This document shows positions 41,740 through 53,095 of a DNA stretch of 64,000 nt, in pieces. The notes beneath the pieces are model-generated. The model was given only the letters and a program-made list of their open reading frames with translations, searched no databases and was not told the DNA's origin. The stretch lies in NCBI GenBank assembly GCA_034670405.1, contig JAXDDX010000193.1, positions 470,001 through 534,000 on the forward strand, in the 5' to 3' direction. Position 1 is the first letter of the stretch, and each line of letters starts with the position of its first letter. Both the position numbers and the translations under genes were made by a program. Origin of the DNA: Hoplostethus atlanticus (taxonomy: Eukaryota; Chordata; Actinopteri; Trachichthyiformes; Trachichthyidae).

Positions 41740-42389
41740 ACCTGAGGCCAAATGTTCTGGATACTTAAGTAAAAAGAAAGGTTAAGCTGTTAACTCATCA
41801 CCATCAGGTGGTGAAGAGAGAGCAAAGCCGCTAAGCAAAGCTCTTGATTTACCAGTCGATTTCCATTCTGACTTCACCAGGTCAGGAGATGTGGGTAGAG
41901 ACCGAACATGGGATCAGATCCAAGAGGTTTCTGCAGGGTGACAGGGTGAGGAGTTCACAGATCGGGATAATGGATACACTACATGATAATGGATATATGA
42001 ATAGGTGCTGGGAGAACACAGACAGTACCACAACCCACTAACCTACATACAACCACAGACACACTTCCATCATCATCATTCACTCATATTGTCTACCTAT
42101 CACTCTCTCTCTCTCTCTCTCCATCCTCTGAAAGAGTCATTGTATGTTGGCTGAGGAGGTTCCTCGTCTGAAAAACACTGAGGTGTTAAATTCTGGGTTT
42201 CCTTTACTAGGCTGCTGGTGTGTGTGTGTGTGTAGGGCAGGATTATGGGAAGCAGCTCTTACGTGCCCTATCACATGAGGGTGTGAGTGAATACACACAC
42301 ACACACACACCATGTATGACAGCAGTGGTGTTTCCAGGGTCAGCTAGCGGTCGGGTGTGAGGGTCTCAGATCCTACTGCCCCTGTCATA

Positions 42390-42439
<50 letters not shown>

Positions 42440-42440
42440 T
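41740..42440. other. mipol1 intron with microsatellites
   Basis: (CT)n at 42102-42122, (GT)n near 42220, (CA)n at 42293-42311 and 42392-42437; no exon or transposon recognised. Confidence 0.7.
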
Positions 42441-42534
42441 CATCCCCGAAGGGCCTCCTGTCTAGTATTTGTATTTCTGTATGCATTTCTGTATGTGTGT
42501 GAGGGACAAAGCTAGTTTTATGTTGTTTTGTTTA

Positions 42535-43185
42535 GTTTTCCTACCATTGTTATGCAGATCACACCAAGCTGATCCTGTCATTTCCCCCCTCTGACACACA
42601 AGTGGAGGCAGCATTGCTGCATGTCTGGCAGACATCTCTGAGTGGATGTCGATGCACCACCTGAAGCTCAACCTGGACAAGACTGAGCTGGTGTTCCTCC
42701 TGTGGAAGGGTTGTCTGCACCGAGACCTGGCCATCACCATTGATAATGCTGTGGTGACGGTCAACTTGGACTGCGAGGAATCTGGGTGTGACCCTGGACG
42801 ACCAACTGTCGTTCTCGGCAAACATCGCATCAGTGACACGCTCCTGCAGATTCCTCCTCTACAACATCAGGAGGATTCTCCCCTTCCTCACTGACAAGTC
42901 AGAGGAGGTGCTCATCCAGGGTCTTGTCATCTCTTGACTACTGCAACTCCCTCCTTGCTGGTGCCCCGCCTTACACCCCGCTCGACCACTTCACTCTGCT
43001 GCCTCGAGGTGACTGGTTGCCCCGTTGCTCAGAGGCCCCTGGGGGCCGATCTACACGGTCACGGCTCTTCTCTGTTCTGGCCCCACAGTGGTGAAATGAA
43101 CTCCCCACTGATGTCAGGACAGCAGAAACGCTGCCCATCTTCCACCACAGGCTGAAAACCCACCTCTTCAAGAAACACTACCCTG
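42535..43185 (+). mobile_element. L2-type LINE fragment, rearranged
   Basis: Contains WMSMHHLKLNLDKTELVFLL, the VTLDDQ region and, after deletions, the C-terminal words CCLEVTGCP/HLFKKHYP in broken frames. It shares the LLWKGCLHRDLA change with the 27.4-kb copy. It ends at ACCCACCTCTTCAAGAAACA and is followed directly by the start of another L2 copy. Confidence 0.88.
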
Positions 43186-45288
43186 CCCTGACGACTTCGC
43201 CAACTTCTTTGACAAGAAGGTCAACGATATCCGATCCTCCTTCCCTCAACCCCCGGCTGGTGCCCTGCGCACCAACCACACCTATCTGCCTTCCACCCAT
43301 CCCTCTCTACCACCCTCTCCACCTTTTCCCTTCCCACCTCCCTCCCTATCCCATTTTTCTCCCCATTCCCCAGACGAGGTCCTTCACCTTGTTACATCTA
43401 GCCGCCCCACCACATGCTCCCTTGACCCGGTCCCATCCACTCTGCTTCAGTCTACTGCACCTGAACTCCTTCCCTTCCTGACCCACCTCATCAACACGTC
43501 TCTGGTGTCTGGATGCTTTCCCTCTGCTTTCAAGACTGCCAGAGTCACCCCCCTTCTGAAGAAACCAACACTTGACCCCTCTGAGGTCAAGAACTACAGA
43601 CCGGTTTCCCTTCTACCCTTCCTATCAAAAACTCTTGAACGTGCTGTCTTCAAGCAACTGTCCTTGTACCTCCACCAGAACAACCTCTTGGATCCCCACC
43701 AGTCTGGGTTCAAAGTGGGTCACTCGACCGAGACTGCCCTCCTGGCAGTGACGGAGTTGCTCCATGCCGCTAGAGCGAACTCTCTCTCCTCTGTCCTGAT
43801 ACTACTGGACCTGTCTGCAGCGTTTGACACGGGTGAACCACCAGATCCTCCTCTCCACCCTTGAGGGGATGGGTGTCTCAGGCTCTGCACTCTCCATGTT
43901 TGCATCCTACCTAACGGATCGCTCCTACCAGGTGACGCTGAGAGGGTCTGTGTCAGAACCACGCAGGCTCACTACTGGGGTTCCGCAAGGCTCGGTTCTA
44001 GGCCCTCTCCTCTTTTCCCTCTACACAACATCTCTTGGTTCTGTTATCCATTCACACGACTTTTCCTACCACTGCTATGCAGATGACACCCAGCTGATCC
44101 TGTCATTTCCCCCCTCTGACACACAAGTGGAGGCACGCATTGCTGCATGTCTGGCAGACATCTCGGAGTGGATGTCGATGCACCACCTGAAGCTCAACCT
44201 GGACAAAACTGAGCTGATGTTCCTCCCGGGGAAGGGCTGTCCGCACCGAGACCTGGCCATCACCATTGATAATGCTGTGGTGACGTCAACTCGGACTGCG
44301 AGGAATCTGGGTGTGACCCTGGACGACCAACTGTCGTTCTCGGCAAACATCGCATCAGTGACACGCTCCTGCAGATTCCTCCTCTACAACATCAGGAGGA
44401 TTCGCCCCTTCCTCACTGACAAGGCAGCGCAGGTGCTCATCCAGGCTCTTGTCATCTCCCGCCTGGACTACTGCAACTCCCTCCTTGCTGGTGCCCCGGC
44501 GTTTGCCATCAGACCTCTGGAGCTTGTTCAGAAAGCTGCAGCTCGTCTGGTGTTCAACCGCCCCAAGTTCTCCCATACAACTACCCTTCTCCGTTCTCTA
44601 CACTGGCTCCCTGTAGCGGCTCGCATCCAGTTCAAGACCCTGGTGCTAGCCTATAGGGCAGTGAAAGGAACAGCTCCTTCTTACCTCCAGGCTATGGTCA
44701 AGCCTTACACCCCCGCCCGACCACTTCGCTCTGCTGCCTCGAGGCGACTGGTTGCCCCGTCGCTCAGAGGGCCCTGCGGCCGATCTACACGGTCACGGCT
44801 CTTCTCTGTCCTGGCCCCGCAGTGGTGGAATGAACTCCCCACTGATGTCAGGACAGCAGAGTCGCTGCCCATCTTTCGCCGCAGGCTGAAAACCCACCTC
44901 TTCAGGAAACACTACCCTGACTCTTCCTCTTAGCCTTGCCTATTTGTCGTCAATTATGTGTCTGAGCTCTTGTTTATTGGCTCTTGTTCATTTGATACAC
45001 TTATTTGTCTTAGCTCTTGCTTATTTGGTTCACTTATTTGTCTTAGCTCTTGTTTATTTGATTCTCTTATTTGTCTCATTTGTTTAAGATATAGTAGGTT
45101 GCTAACTTATTGCACTCTTACCTTAACACTAGTTATGCTCTTAGTTGCTTGTTTAGGAAGGAAATGCACTTACGATTTCTGGTGACTAGTAGTTTTCTTG
45201 CCTACCTATGTTGAATGCACTTATTGTAAGTCGCTTTGGATAAAAGCGTCTGCTAAATGACTGTAATGTAATGTAATGTACCCTGACC
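43186..45288 (+). mobile_element. L2-type LINE, reverse-transcriptase part nearly intact
   Basis: 5'-truncated within the linker after the endonuclease. The frame runs from about 43186 (DDFANFFDKKVNDIRSSF) through PLLKKPTLDPSEVKNYRPVS, GVPQGSVLGPLLFSLYTTSL and YADD (44076-44087) to FRKHYPDSSS and a stop at 44931-44933. One extra G near 43829-43831 (GACACGGGTGAACC) is the only frameshift seen. The 3' untranslated region and the (TGTAA)n tail at 45264-45280 are complete. This is the best L2 copy in the window. Confidence 0.95.
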
Positions 45289-45712
45289 CTTCCTCTTCAG
45301 GAAAAACTACCCTGACCCTTCCTCTTCAAGAAACACTACCCTGACCCTTCCTCTTCAAGAAACACCACCCTGACCCTTCCTCTTCAAGAAACACTAACTT
45401 GACCCTTCCTCTTCAAGAAACACTACCCTGACCCTTCCTCTTCAGGAAAATCTACCCTGACCCTTCCTCTTCAAGAAACACTACCCTGACCCTTCCTCTT
45501 CAAGAAACACCACCCTGACCCTTCCTCTTCAAGAAACACTAACTTGACCCTTCCTCTTCAAGAAAACTACTACCCTGACCCTTCCTCTTCAAGAAACACT
45601 AACTTGACCCTTCCTCTTCAAGAAACACTACCCTGACCCTTCCTCTTCAGGAAAAACTACCCTGACCCTTCCTCTTCAAGAAACACTACCCTGACTCTTC
45701 CTCTTAGCTCTT
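45285..45712. repeat. 29-bp minisatellite derived from the L2 end
   Basis: About fourteen copies of CCCTGACCCTTCCTCTTCAA plus GAAACACTA. The unit equals the last coding bases of L2 (AGGAAACACTACCCTGACTC then TTCCTCTTAG). The array lies between two L2 3' ends, the second at 45715-45945. Confidence 0.95.
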
Positions 45713-45975
45713 GTTTATTTGCTTCACGTATTTGTCTCATTTGTTTAAATAAAAAGTAGGTAGCTAACTTATTGATCTTTTACCTCAGCACTAGTTCTGC
45801 TGTTAGAGGAAGAAAATGTTTAGGAAGAAAATGCACTTATGATTTCTAGTGACTAGTAGTTCTCTACCTATGTTGAATGCACTTATTGTAAGTTGCTTTG
45901 GATAAAAGTGTCTGATAAATGACTGTAATATAATGTAATGTAATGTAGGTCCCACAGACAGACAGACAGACAGAC
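45713..45975 (+). mobile_element. L2 LINE 3'-end fragment plus (ACAG)n
   Basis: A second L2 3' untranslated end (TGCACTTATGATTTCTAGTG ... AATGACTGTAATATAATGTA), followed by an (ACAG)n run at 45956-45976. Confidence 0.9.
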
Positions 45976-46314
45976 AGCTGTTCATTAGCAAAGCCAGCTG
46001 ACAACTGCCTGCACCTCCTGGACTGTTAGGACCTACCTTCCTGTTATGACCTCAGTTCAGAGATATTATTACAAGGGCAACACTGATGTCGGACCATCAA
46101 CATTAAAATGTCTAGTCTGACGTAGGCTTAAGCTTCAATTCTAGATTGCCAACATTACAAGCAACCAATAGCAAGGGGGTCAGAGGTCAGAGGTCACAGC
46201 ACCCTGACAACAAATGGAACAGACATCCCTGTGACCCTAGAAGAATCAGGAAGATAGAGAAGTGAAGGGAGGGAAAGTCAAAAAAGGTATAAAATGTGGT
46301 TGTGATGAACTCAC

Positions 46315-46542
46315 CTCTGGACTCGCTCCCTGGCCTCCTTCTCGGCCTCCTGGCAGTGATCCAGCTCCGTCTGGATCTTCTGCTTTTCCCTGGTGAGCTG
46401 CTGGAGCTGGAGGACCAAGGGGACCTGCTGGACCGCCATGTCCACAGGGGAGGCACCGTCTCTGGGCAGAGACATCTGGGAAGCCTGGCTGGTCTGGAGG
46501 TCCTGGGAGCTGAGAGAGGACCCAGACTGGGAGTGGTAGAGG
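46315..46542 (-). CDS. mipol1: MIPOL1 penultimate coding exon (coiled coil)
   Basis: A 228-nt minus-strand exon: acceptor TCCTCCTCAG at 46543, donor GTGAGT from 46314. In the phase set by its neighbours it encodes LYHSQSGSSLSSQDLQTSQA, then MSLPRDGASPVDMAVQQVPL, and a coiled coil VLQLQQLTREKQKIQTELDH, ending ARERVQ plus AG. It takes one base to complete AG of exon 59373-59464 (Ser) and hands AG to the last exon. The longest ORF across this place is in the wrong frame and should be ignored. Confidence 0.85.
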
Positions 46543-46925
46543 CTGAGGAGGAGAGAGGAAAGGAGGAGAGGAGAGGATAATTAATGAGTGAACTAGTGAG
46601 AATGAGACTTCTTTTTAAAGTGTACAACTACAGTCTCTACTGGTTCCACTGGGAGCTGACCAGTACAACCACACTGGTTCACTACTGGTTCACCACAACT
46701 GGTTCCACTATCGTTGTCCACTAGACTATGGATGACCTCTTCAAAATTGAGGAACACCCAGTGTTTCCCATACATTGATTTATTTGTGGCGGCCCACCAC
46801 AATATCAACATTGACCGCCACATATTGATTTTCTATTTTTTTCTACTATTTAAATCGTATTTCATTGTAGAGCTGCGCACAGCGCATTGATTCACTCAGC
46901 CCCTCCTTGCCCCACTCTCTCTCTC

Positions 46926-46959
<34 letters not shown>

Positions 46960-47485
46960 ACAAACACATTGACAACGGACCCGTCTGTGAATAGCCCCTC
47001 CTCTCCGTGTTGTTGGCTTTTCCCCTCAGAGAATTCCTGAATAGAAGTAATCCGGAGTTCACGAATGGTTAGTATCATGAACACCTCTGCACAAATTTGT
47101 CCAAAACTGATGCATTCAAGTTAACTCTGATAAGTTAGTCTATCTATGTTCTTAACACGTTGTCAATTTCGGAGACCCAACTCTTCAAATAAGTTATTAG
47201 CAAGCATGTAAGGAGCCTTGCTAGTAAGGATAGCTATAAGTTAACGTTAGAATACAGCTGGGTTGTCGAGGTTAGCACGCTGTACATAGCTGCTAGTCAA
47301 TATCGACTACTCATGCAAGTGGATAACGTTAATGTTAATTCTTTAACTCTGACGGTGAATGTTTGCTCCCTCAATCCAGATAATCCAGAAAAAGATTTTC
47401 AAAGACTCAAAAGGGCTTGTCCTGAGGAGGCGCAAAGACAGTCTGGACCAGAGGTATTAGCAGAACAGAGTACCTAGAAACTTAA

Positions 47486-47715
47486 AGGGGAATTCCAGTA
47501 TTTTTAAACCTGGGCTCTATTTGTACAAATTCGTCATTTATACCGCAAAATAGGTACAAAAAGTTTTGGAATTGCTCCGGTAGATCGCCCCAGTCGGCAG
47601 TCGTGAAATCGGCTGCTATGGCTGCAACGTAATCCGCAGGGGCAAGTGGGCCGATCAAAGTACGTCCACTAAAAGTGTTTTGTTTTTGCCACTGACAGGC
47701 TCAGATTGTTATTTG
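47486..47715. mobile_element. Truncated copy of the TTAA-type MITE
   Basis: Begins TTAA (47482-47485) then AGGGGAATTCCAGTATTTTT. It contains AAAGTACGTCCACTAAAAGT like the complete copy at 7498-7807, but the right inverted arm is missing. Confidence 0.85.
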
Positions 47716-47999
47716 TGATCCTACAGAGATAGACCTTTGGTTAACCAGAAACAGAAGTCTGGCTCAAGGAGAAGTTTCGCTCTGAAATCTGAAAGATGAG
47801 GTGAGTTGTTGCATGAAGAGATTAAACAAAGGTTTCTGGAAGGGCATCTAAGAGGGCACTTCATGAGTTTTTTCATCAGAAAGGCATCTGTAGGGAACCT
47901 CAAGTTTATCCCATTGTAAGGGCAAGTATATATGGCACCACATCACATTTTCTCCACTGGAGGGGCACTTCTCCATTAGAGGAGCACCTAATTGGGCAC

Positions 48000-48400
48000 T
48001 TCATCATGTTTTCTCACCTGTAGGAGTACCCTATACAGCACTGCATCCCATTTTCTCTACTGGAAAGGGCACCCTTTGGGACACTGTCATGTAGCGGTGG
48101 CATAGAGGGCACTTCATAACGGCACCCTTTTCCATTGGAAGGGCACCCATAGGGAACGTCAAGTTTAAACCATTGTAAGGGCACCTTATATGGCACTGCA
48201 TCACATTTTCTCCACTAGAAGGGCACTCATTAAGACACGTTATCAAATGTTCTTGTTCTAGAGGGCACATCATCATAATTTATTGCATGAAGGGGCACCC
48301 TAGAGGGCACTCAATCATTTTTTTCCCATGTGAAGGGCAGCCAATAGGGCACTTCCTCTCATTTTCGCCACTCTAGAGGGCACTTTTTCAACCATCATGT
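48000..48400. repeat. Degenerate 40-bp repeat with GGGCAC core
   Basis: About nine loosely conserved units built on AGGGCACTTCATCA and TTTTCTCCACTGGA-like segments, inside the hAT element upstream of its transposase exons. Confidence 0.75.
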
Positions 48401-48639
48401 TGCGTTTAGCGACGCTTTTTCAACCATGGGGGCACCGGGGGTCCGCCAGTGCCTGCCAGTGCCGAGGGAGGAGCAGTGGGCCAGATTCCAGCGAGAGGTA
48501 AATGCTTAAAACTAATGAATTTTCCCCTTCCTCTTCAAAGAAAATTTTATTATTTGTATTATTATTTGTACTCCTAGACAGACTCTATGGCCTGGCCCCT
48601 AATGACTGTAGTAAAGGTGGGTGTAGGCTTTTCCTAAAA

Positions 48640-49400
48640 AGATGTCGACCTGTTCATTGTAGGTCATCCACCCTTACATAACTGGACAGGAGGTTCCATG
48701 ATCTAGACATCCTTGGGGCCTTCAGTGTCTTGGGACTGCAATCAGCTGCTTTACAAGATGATACAATGAACATCTCACATCTGCAGACTCAGGAAACTTT
48801 GCCTCAACATGAGAATGAGGTCCTGGTCCTGGTGTGGTCTTCGTTCAAGAATCATGTCCTTACTAGGGCATTCAAGGTGGGTGAATTAAGCTGATTGTGA
48901 CTACAATCAACTATGGTTCACAACACACACATGCCATAGTAAACCAAATGTTATTTCAAGAACAAGAACAAGAGGAGATCATGAGTCTGCTGGCAAGCGA
49001 GTTTGATGAGTGGGCCAACCTCTACCCCTGCCTGAGCCTCCTTGTGGGCATTGCACTAGTTATCCCTGTTTCCAGTGTGAACTGTGAACGTGATTTCTTG
49101 ACGATGAACAGGGTAGGAGCATCACTTTGAAAAGCACAACAAAATAATTACGCATTTTCTTTATATTAGTGCAGTTTGTGGTATTTCTTTTGCTTCATCC
49201 TCAGGTGAAAACAGACCTCCGAAACCAGCTTCAAGGAGAACACCTGGCTGCCTGCTTGAGGATCTCCAGAAACGGACCTGAGGCCTTCCCATATGATAGG
49301 GCATTGGAATATTTTTTCAGAAAGCCCTGTAAAATAAGATCAGGGTACAAACAAAGGGTACAAACTTTGCTACAAGTAGGCTGTGGAGCAGTCACTTAAA
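48640..49400 (+). pseudogene. hAT transposase C-terminal part with introns, broken
   Basis: One segment (48690-48872) encodes DLDILGAFSVLGLQSAALQD, later HENEVLVLVW, and meets a GTGGGT donor. A second encodes WANLYPCLSLLVGIALVIPV and SSVNCERDF. A third, after an intron with GTAGGA donor and CATCCTCAG acceptor, encodes VKTDLRNQLQGEHLAACLRI and ALEYFFRKP. This is the hAT dimerisation domain as in ZNF862-like proteins. Several frame breaks exist upstream and no complete reading is possible. Confidence 0.75.
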
Positions 49401-49609
49401 GTGTAGCAATGGTAGCAATGGAGCACTCACTGTATATAGTTATTTGACACAAAGTGTTGGCAATGGAGCTGTATATATTGTTCAGTTATTTATTTGTCAG
49501 AAAGTACTTGGCAATTAAAAATATTTAAAAAGCGTGGGTGTGCCTCCTTCCACCCCCCAACCGGTCAGCTACTACCACAAATAGAATCTAATTCTGTGGG
49601 AAACACTGA

Positions 49610-50144
49610 ACACCACAGGGTCAATCTCTTCCTCTGTCGATGCAACCAAGTGACGACTCAAACGGCCAGTTGCAGCCACAGTAACATCTTATCCTGTGTA
49701 TTGATGAATACAGTATATGTATATTCTATCTGGATTCATCCATTATCATTTCCATCAGCCTGTTGTGTTTTCTAGTCTGTTTATTTCTTTAGTATCTCTA
49801 TCTGTCTTTTCTTATTAACCTGGTTATCATCCAACAAGCAGTTCAGAAAATATATTTGAGAAATGAGTCTCACTAGGAGCTTGATTAAAAGTCTCTCTGA
49901 AGACCAGTCTGTCATTATAAAGGTGCCCAGTTCATCTGAATGTTGACCTGACAGAAATCTAATGGAATGCTGCTTTTAATCTGAACAGATAATATTGTAA
50001 AATGAAGCTCCAGCGCTGCATCACCTGCATTCCTAAAATATGGTTTGATCTTCATCTCAGTCTTAAAAAGAAACACAATGTGATTTAACAAATGTACAAA
50101 ACAAAAATGTACTTTTACATGTTTTTCTCATTTTTCCTCTCCAT
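49610..50144. other. mipol1 intron, nothing specific
   Basis: No exon or transposon. The stretch 49960-50130 resembles 59825-59925 (ATTCCTAAAATATGGT ... CATCTCAGTC ... TTACATGTTTTT), part of a decayed duplication. Confidence 0.5.
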
Positions 50145-50146
50145 CA

Positions 50147-50325
50147 GTCTCTCCTCCAGTCTCTCCATCAGTCTCTCCTCCAGTCTCTCCATCAGTCTCT
50201 CCATCAGTCTCTCATTCAGTCTCTCATTCAGTCTCTCATTCAGTCTCTCCATCAGTCTCTCCATCAGTCTCTCCTCCAGTCTCTCCTCCAGTCTCTCCTC
50301 CAGTCTCTCCTCCAGTCTCTCCCCC
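50147..50325. repeat. 12-bp array CAGTCTCTCCAT/CTC
   Basis: About fourteen copies of CAGTCTCTCCTC, CAGTCTCTCCAT and CAGTCTCTCATT. It yields artificial LSSSLSIS and ERLEERLM reading frames. Confidence 0.95.
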
Positions 50326-50724
50326 ATAGGGAACCATGGGATCATTTCCAAATCAAATAGTTGTCAATAAACATTTTGGAGATACAAGGTTTCCATCCAA
50401 CAGCAGTAGTTGGCATCTTCCCTTTGTAAAGGAGCTGATAGGTAATCAATCAGCTGTGGTATTGATGGTGTGTGTGTGTGTGGGGGGGGGGGGGTTACAG
50501 GTTAATTGAAGGTAAACAGAGTAGACAGACAGCAAAGTCCAACAAGGACGACAGTAAGGACGAAGCTTACAGTCCACCCAGTTAAATGTGATCCAGTTTA
50601 GTTCCACTGAGGGGTTTGAAGTCTGATACTGATGCTGATATTTTGTGCCAATATTCAATATCTTCCATTTTCATGCTAAAAAAAACAGTCTTCACTGTTT
50701 CCACCAGAAGTGTATTATTGTCCT

Positions 50725-50939
50725 CACCAAAACTAAGGAGCCGATTGTGGACTTTAGGAGGACACAACAACAGAGGACGTACTCACCATTGGGGATTAAT
50801 GGGACTACTGTGGAGAGGGTGAGCAGGTATAAATACCTGGGAGTCCACATCACCGAAGATCTGACATGTTCCACACACTGACACTCTGGTGAGAAAGGCA
50901 AGGCAGCGCCTTTACCACCTCAGGCAGCTGAGGAAATGT
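50725..50939 (+). mobile_element. Rex1-like LINE fragment
   Basis: Encodes [20 protein letters not shown] and [17 protein letters not shown], nearly identical to a segment of the 38.3-41.7 kb LINE downstream of its FADD motif. It lacks both ends. Confidence 0.92.
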
Positions 50940-51339
50940 ATTAGTTGTTATGTTGTGTCTGTTGTATTGATACTATGCTGTCATACATCAAACATGTACC
51001 TAAGTATAGCAGAACCAGCCAGTGAGGCCTTTCAAGGAAGTCAGAAATCTTGACCAGACCACTAGTGTATGAAGATAGTCCATAGGATAAACCATATGGT
51101 ATTAGTATGGAGAACCAATTACGAGAGACTTCCTTGTTTCCAAAGAAACTATAAAGTGTAGTGAGTTGACTTTCAGAGAGAGAGAGCATAGAGAGACCTT
51201 GACTTCCTGTGGGACCTGTGACGAGGTCTTCCTCTCTCTAATATACTGTATACAATATATTTTATACTTCAACCTGTCAGTGTTTTGTGTTCTGAGTGCT
51301 TACAGGCAATTTTCCACGACAATCTCAACAGTGATCACC

Positions 51340-51521
51340 CCTCCCCCACACACACACACACCACACCACACCACTCCACACACCACCCCCCCCACACACA
51401 CACCACACACCACATACTTCTGGACTAGAAGTAGAGGAATCTGTTTTCAGACCAAAAACCCTGAAATAAAATGAAATCAAATCCTCAGCGACCCCCTGCT
51501 GTCTCTGCCGACGTGTCTCTC

Positions 51522-51558
<37 letters not shown>

Positions 51559-51560
51559 GA
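51340..51560. repeat. CA-rich run and (TCTG)n
   Basis: Irregular CACAC/CACCC sequence at 51345-51412 and a (GTCT)n run at 51525-51556 in a mipol1 intron. Confidence 0.9.
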
Positions 51561-51689
51561 CCCACCACCCCATGTTCAGCCTCAATTCGGTCAATGTATG
51601 GATCGTCACACTTTGGGATTGTGGAGAAACTCAGCTGAAACTTTTCCTGGAGGATCAGAGAATCAGAGACGCTGCTGCAGAGCTGCCAG

Positions 51690-51972
51690 GGTTAGAGGTT
51701 CAACTCCCTAGAGCAAGGCACTAACGCTGCCAGGGTTGGGGTTCAAGTCCCTAGAGCAAGGCACTAATGCTGAGAGGGTTAGAGGTTCCACTCCCTAGAG
51801 CAAGGCACTAACGCTGCTAGGGTTAGGGGTTCAAGTCCCTAGAGCAAGGCACTAACGCTGCCAGGGTTAGGGGTTCAAGTCCCTAGAGCAAGGCACTAAT
51901 GCTTCTAGGGTTAGAGGTTCAAGTCCCTAGAGCAAGGCACTAACGCTGCCAGGGTTAGGGGTTCAAGTCCCT
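51690..51972. repeat. 44-bp minisatellite with B-box-like core
   Basis: About six and a half copies of a 44-bp unit containing GGGTTAGGGGTTCAAGTCCC and TAGAGCAAGGCACTAACGC. GGTTCAAGTCC fits the RNA polymerase III B box, and the second half resembles SINE body text, so the array probably arose by amplifying part of a SINE. Confidence 0.9.
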
Positions 51973-52378
51973 GTCTGTCTGACTCCATCAAGACACAACC
52001 TGTCTGTCTGACTCCTCTATTACTGAAGTGACTGTGAGGTCAAAGGTCACATAAGATGGAGGTGAGGAGCAGCCAGTTCGTCCTGGTCGGGGTCACTGGG
52101 TCAAAGGTCAAGAACACACCTCCATTTGTTTGGGGGGAGTGGGTCAAGAACCAAACAGACACACACACATATACACACACACACACTCTGAATATCCACT
52201 GCAGCCTAGCAGCCAAGAGCTAGACACTGTGTGTGAGAGTGTGTCTGTGTTTGTGAGTGTGTCTGTGAGTGTGTCTGTGAGTGTGTCTGTGTGTGAGTGT
52301 GTGTGTGTGTCTAGACTCTTTATGATGCTTTCCAAACAACAGGGGTGGCTCTGAACACGGGGCACCATGTGATGTACA

Positions 52379-52417
<39 letters not shown>

Positions 52418-52554
52418 CAGCCCTGTGATGTTTGCATTCTTAGAACCAAATGCGCACCCTCTCTCTCTCTCTCTCCTTTATATTCTTTATTCTTTCTCTT
52501 TCTTTCATTTGATTGGTCGTATCTGGACACAAAGGAGAGAGAGGGAATCTTCTG

Positions 52555-52592
<38 letters not shown>

Positions 52593-52644
52593 ATAGTGTG
52601 TTGTGTTCACCAGCCTTCTCTATTTCTTCTCTCTCTGTCTCTCA
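51973..52644. other. mipol1 intron with CA/GT microsatellites
   Basis: GT/CA tracts at 52155-52310, 52380-52413 and 52560-52592 and a (CT)n at 52459-52473. No exon recognised. Confidence 0.7.
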
Positions 52645-53095
52645 ATTCAATTCAAATAAGCTTTATTGGCATAAACAAAAACATGTTGCCAAAGCAGTTT
52701 CCAGAACATTCAGACATCTATAACATAGAAACAGGTCGATCCAGATGTTATCTCATTGTGGTCGTTGTGATTCCCTCAGATCCATATTGATCTTCCAGAG
52801 GATCTGCTGCTAGTTTCTCCTCTGGGAAACATTAGAAAGTCTGATAGTGTCTTGGATCTGTCTCTGCTTCGTATCTCTGACAGAGTGGAGATACTCAGAC
52901 AATTTATATTCTCTCTTTAGGGCCAAGTAACAATTTAGTCTCCTTTGGGTTTTAGTTTCATTTCTCCAATGTTCTAAATATTGATCATCTGATCTTCATT
53001 GTGTTGTGTTGGTTTGAAGCGGTGCTGATGGGAGCTTGGCTGGTTAGCTTCACCATCAGCTGATTGAGGGGACTGTTTTCTCTCTCTCTCTCTCT
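52645..53095 (-). mobile_element. Probable LINE 3'-end fragment
   Basis: Begins (plus strand) with CAATTCAATTCAAATAAGCT and TTTATTGGCATAAACAAAAA, a widespread teleost retroelement end in reverse orientation. GAGATACTCAGACAATTTAT and GGGCCAAGTAACAATTTAGT follow. A related end occurs at 63325-63385. Family not assigned. Confidence 0.5.

Larger units (their letters stand above)
46759..49608 (+). mobile_element. hAT DNA transposon, 2.85 kb, decayed
   Basis: Terminal inverted repeats CAGTGTTTCCCATAC and TGTGGGAAACACTG. Flanking octamers GAACACCC (46752-46759) and GAACACCA (49608-49615) fit an 8-bp duplication, allowing for one shared base at each border. Inside on the plus strand are remains of a ZNF862-like hAT transposase. 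Nested inside are part of the TTAA-type MITE (47486-47715) and a degenerate 40-bp repeat (48000-48400). It lies in a mipol1 intron, antisense to the gene. Confidence 0.82.

Noticed and set aside
46187-46627. 146-codon minus-strand ORF over the MIPOL1 exon
   Set aside because: Wrong frame; it gives Ser/Arg-rich nonsense, whereas the splice-phase-consistent frame gives a coiled coil that joins the neighbouring exons.
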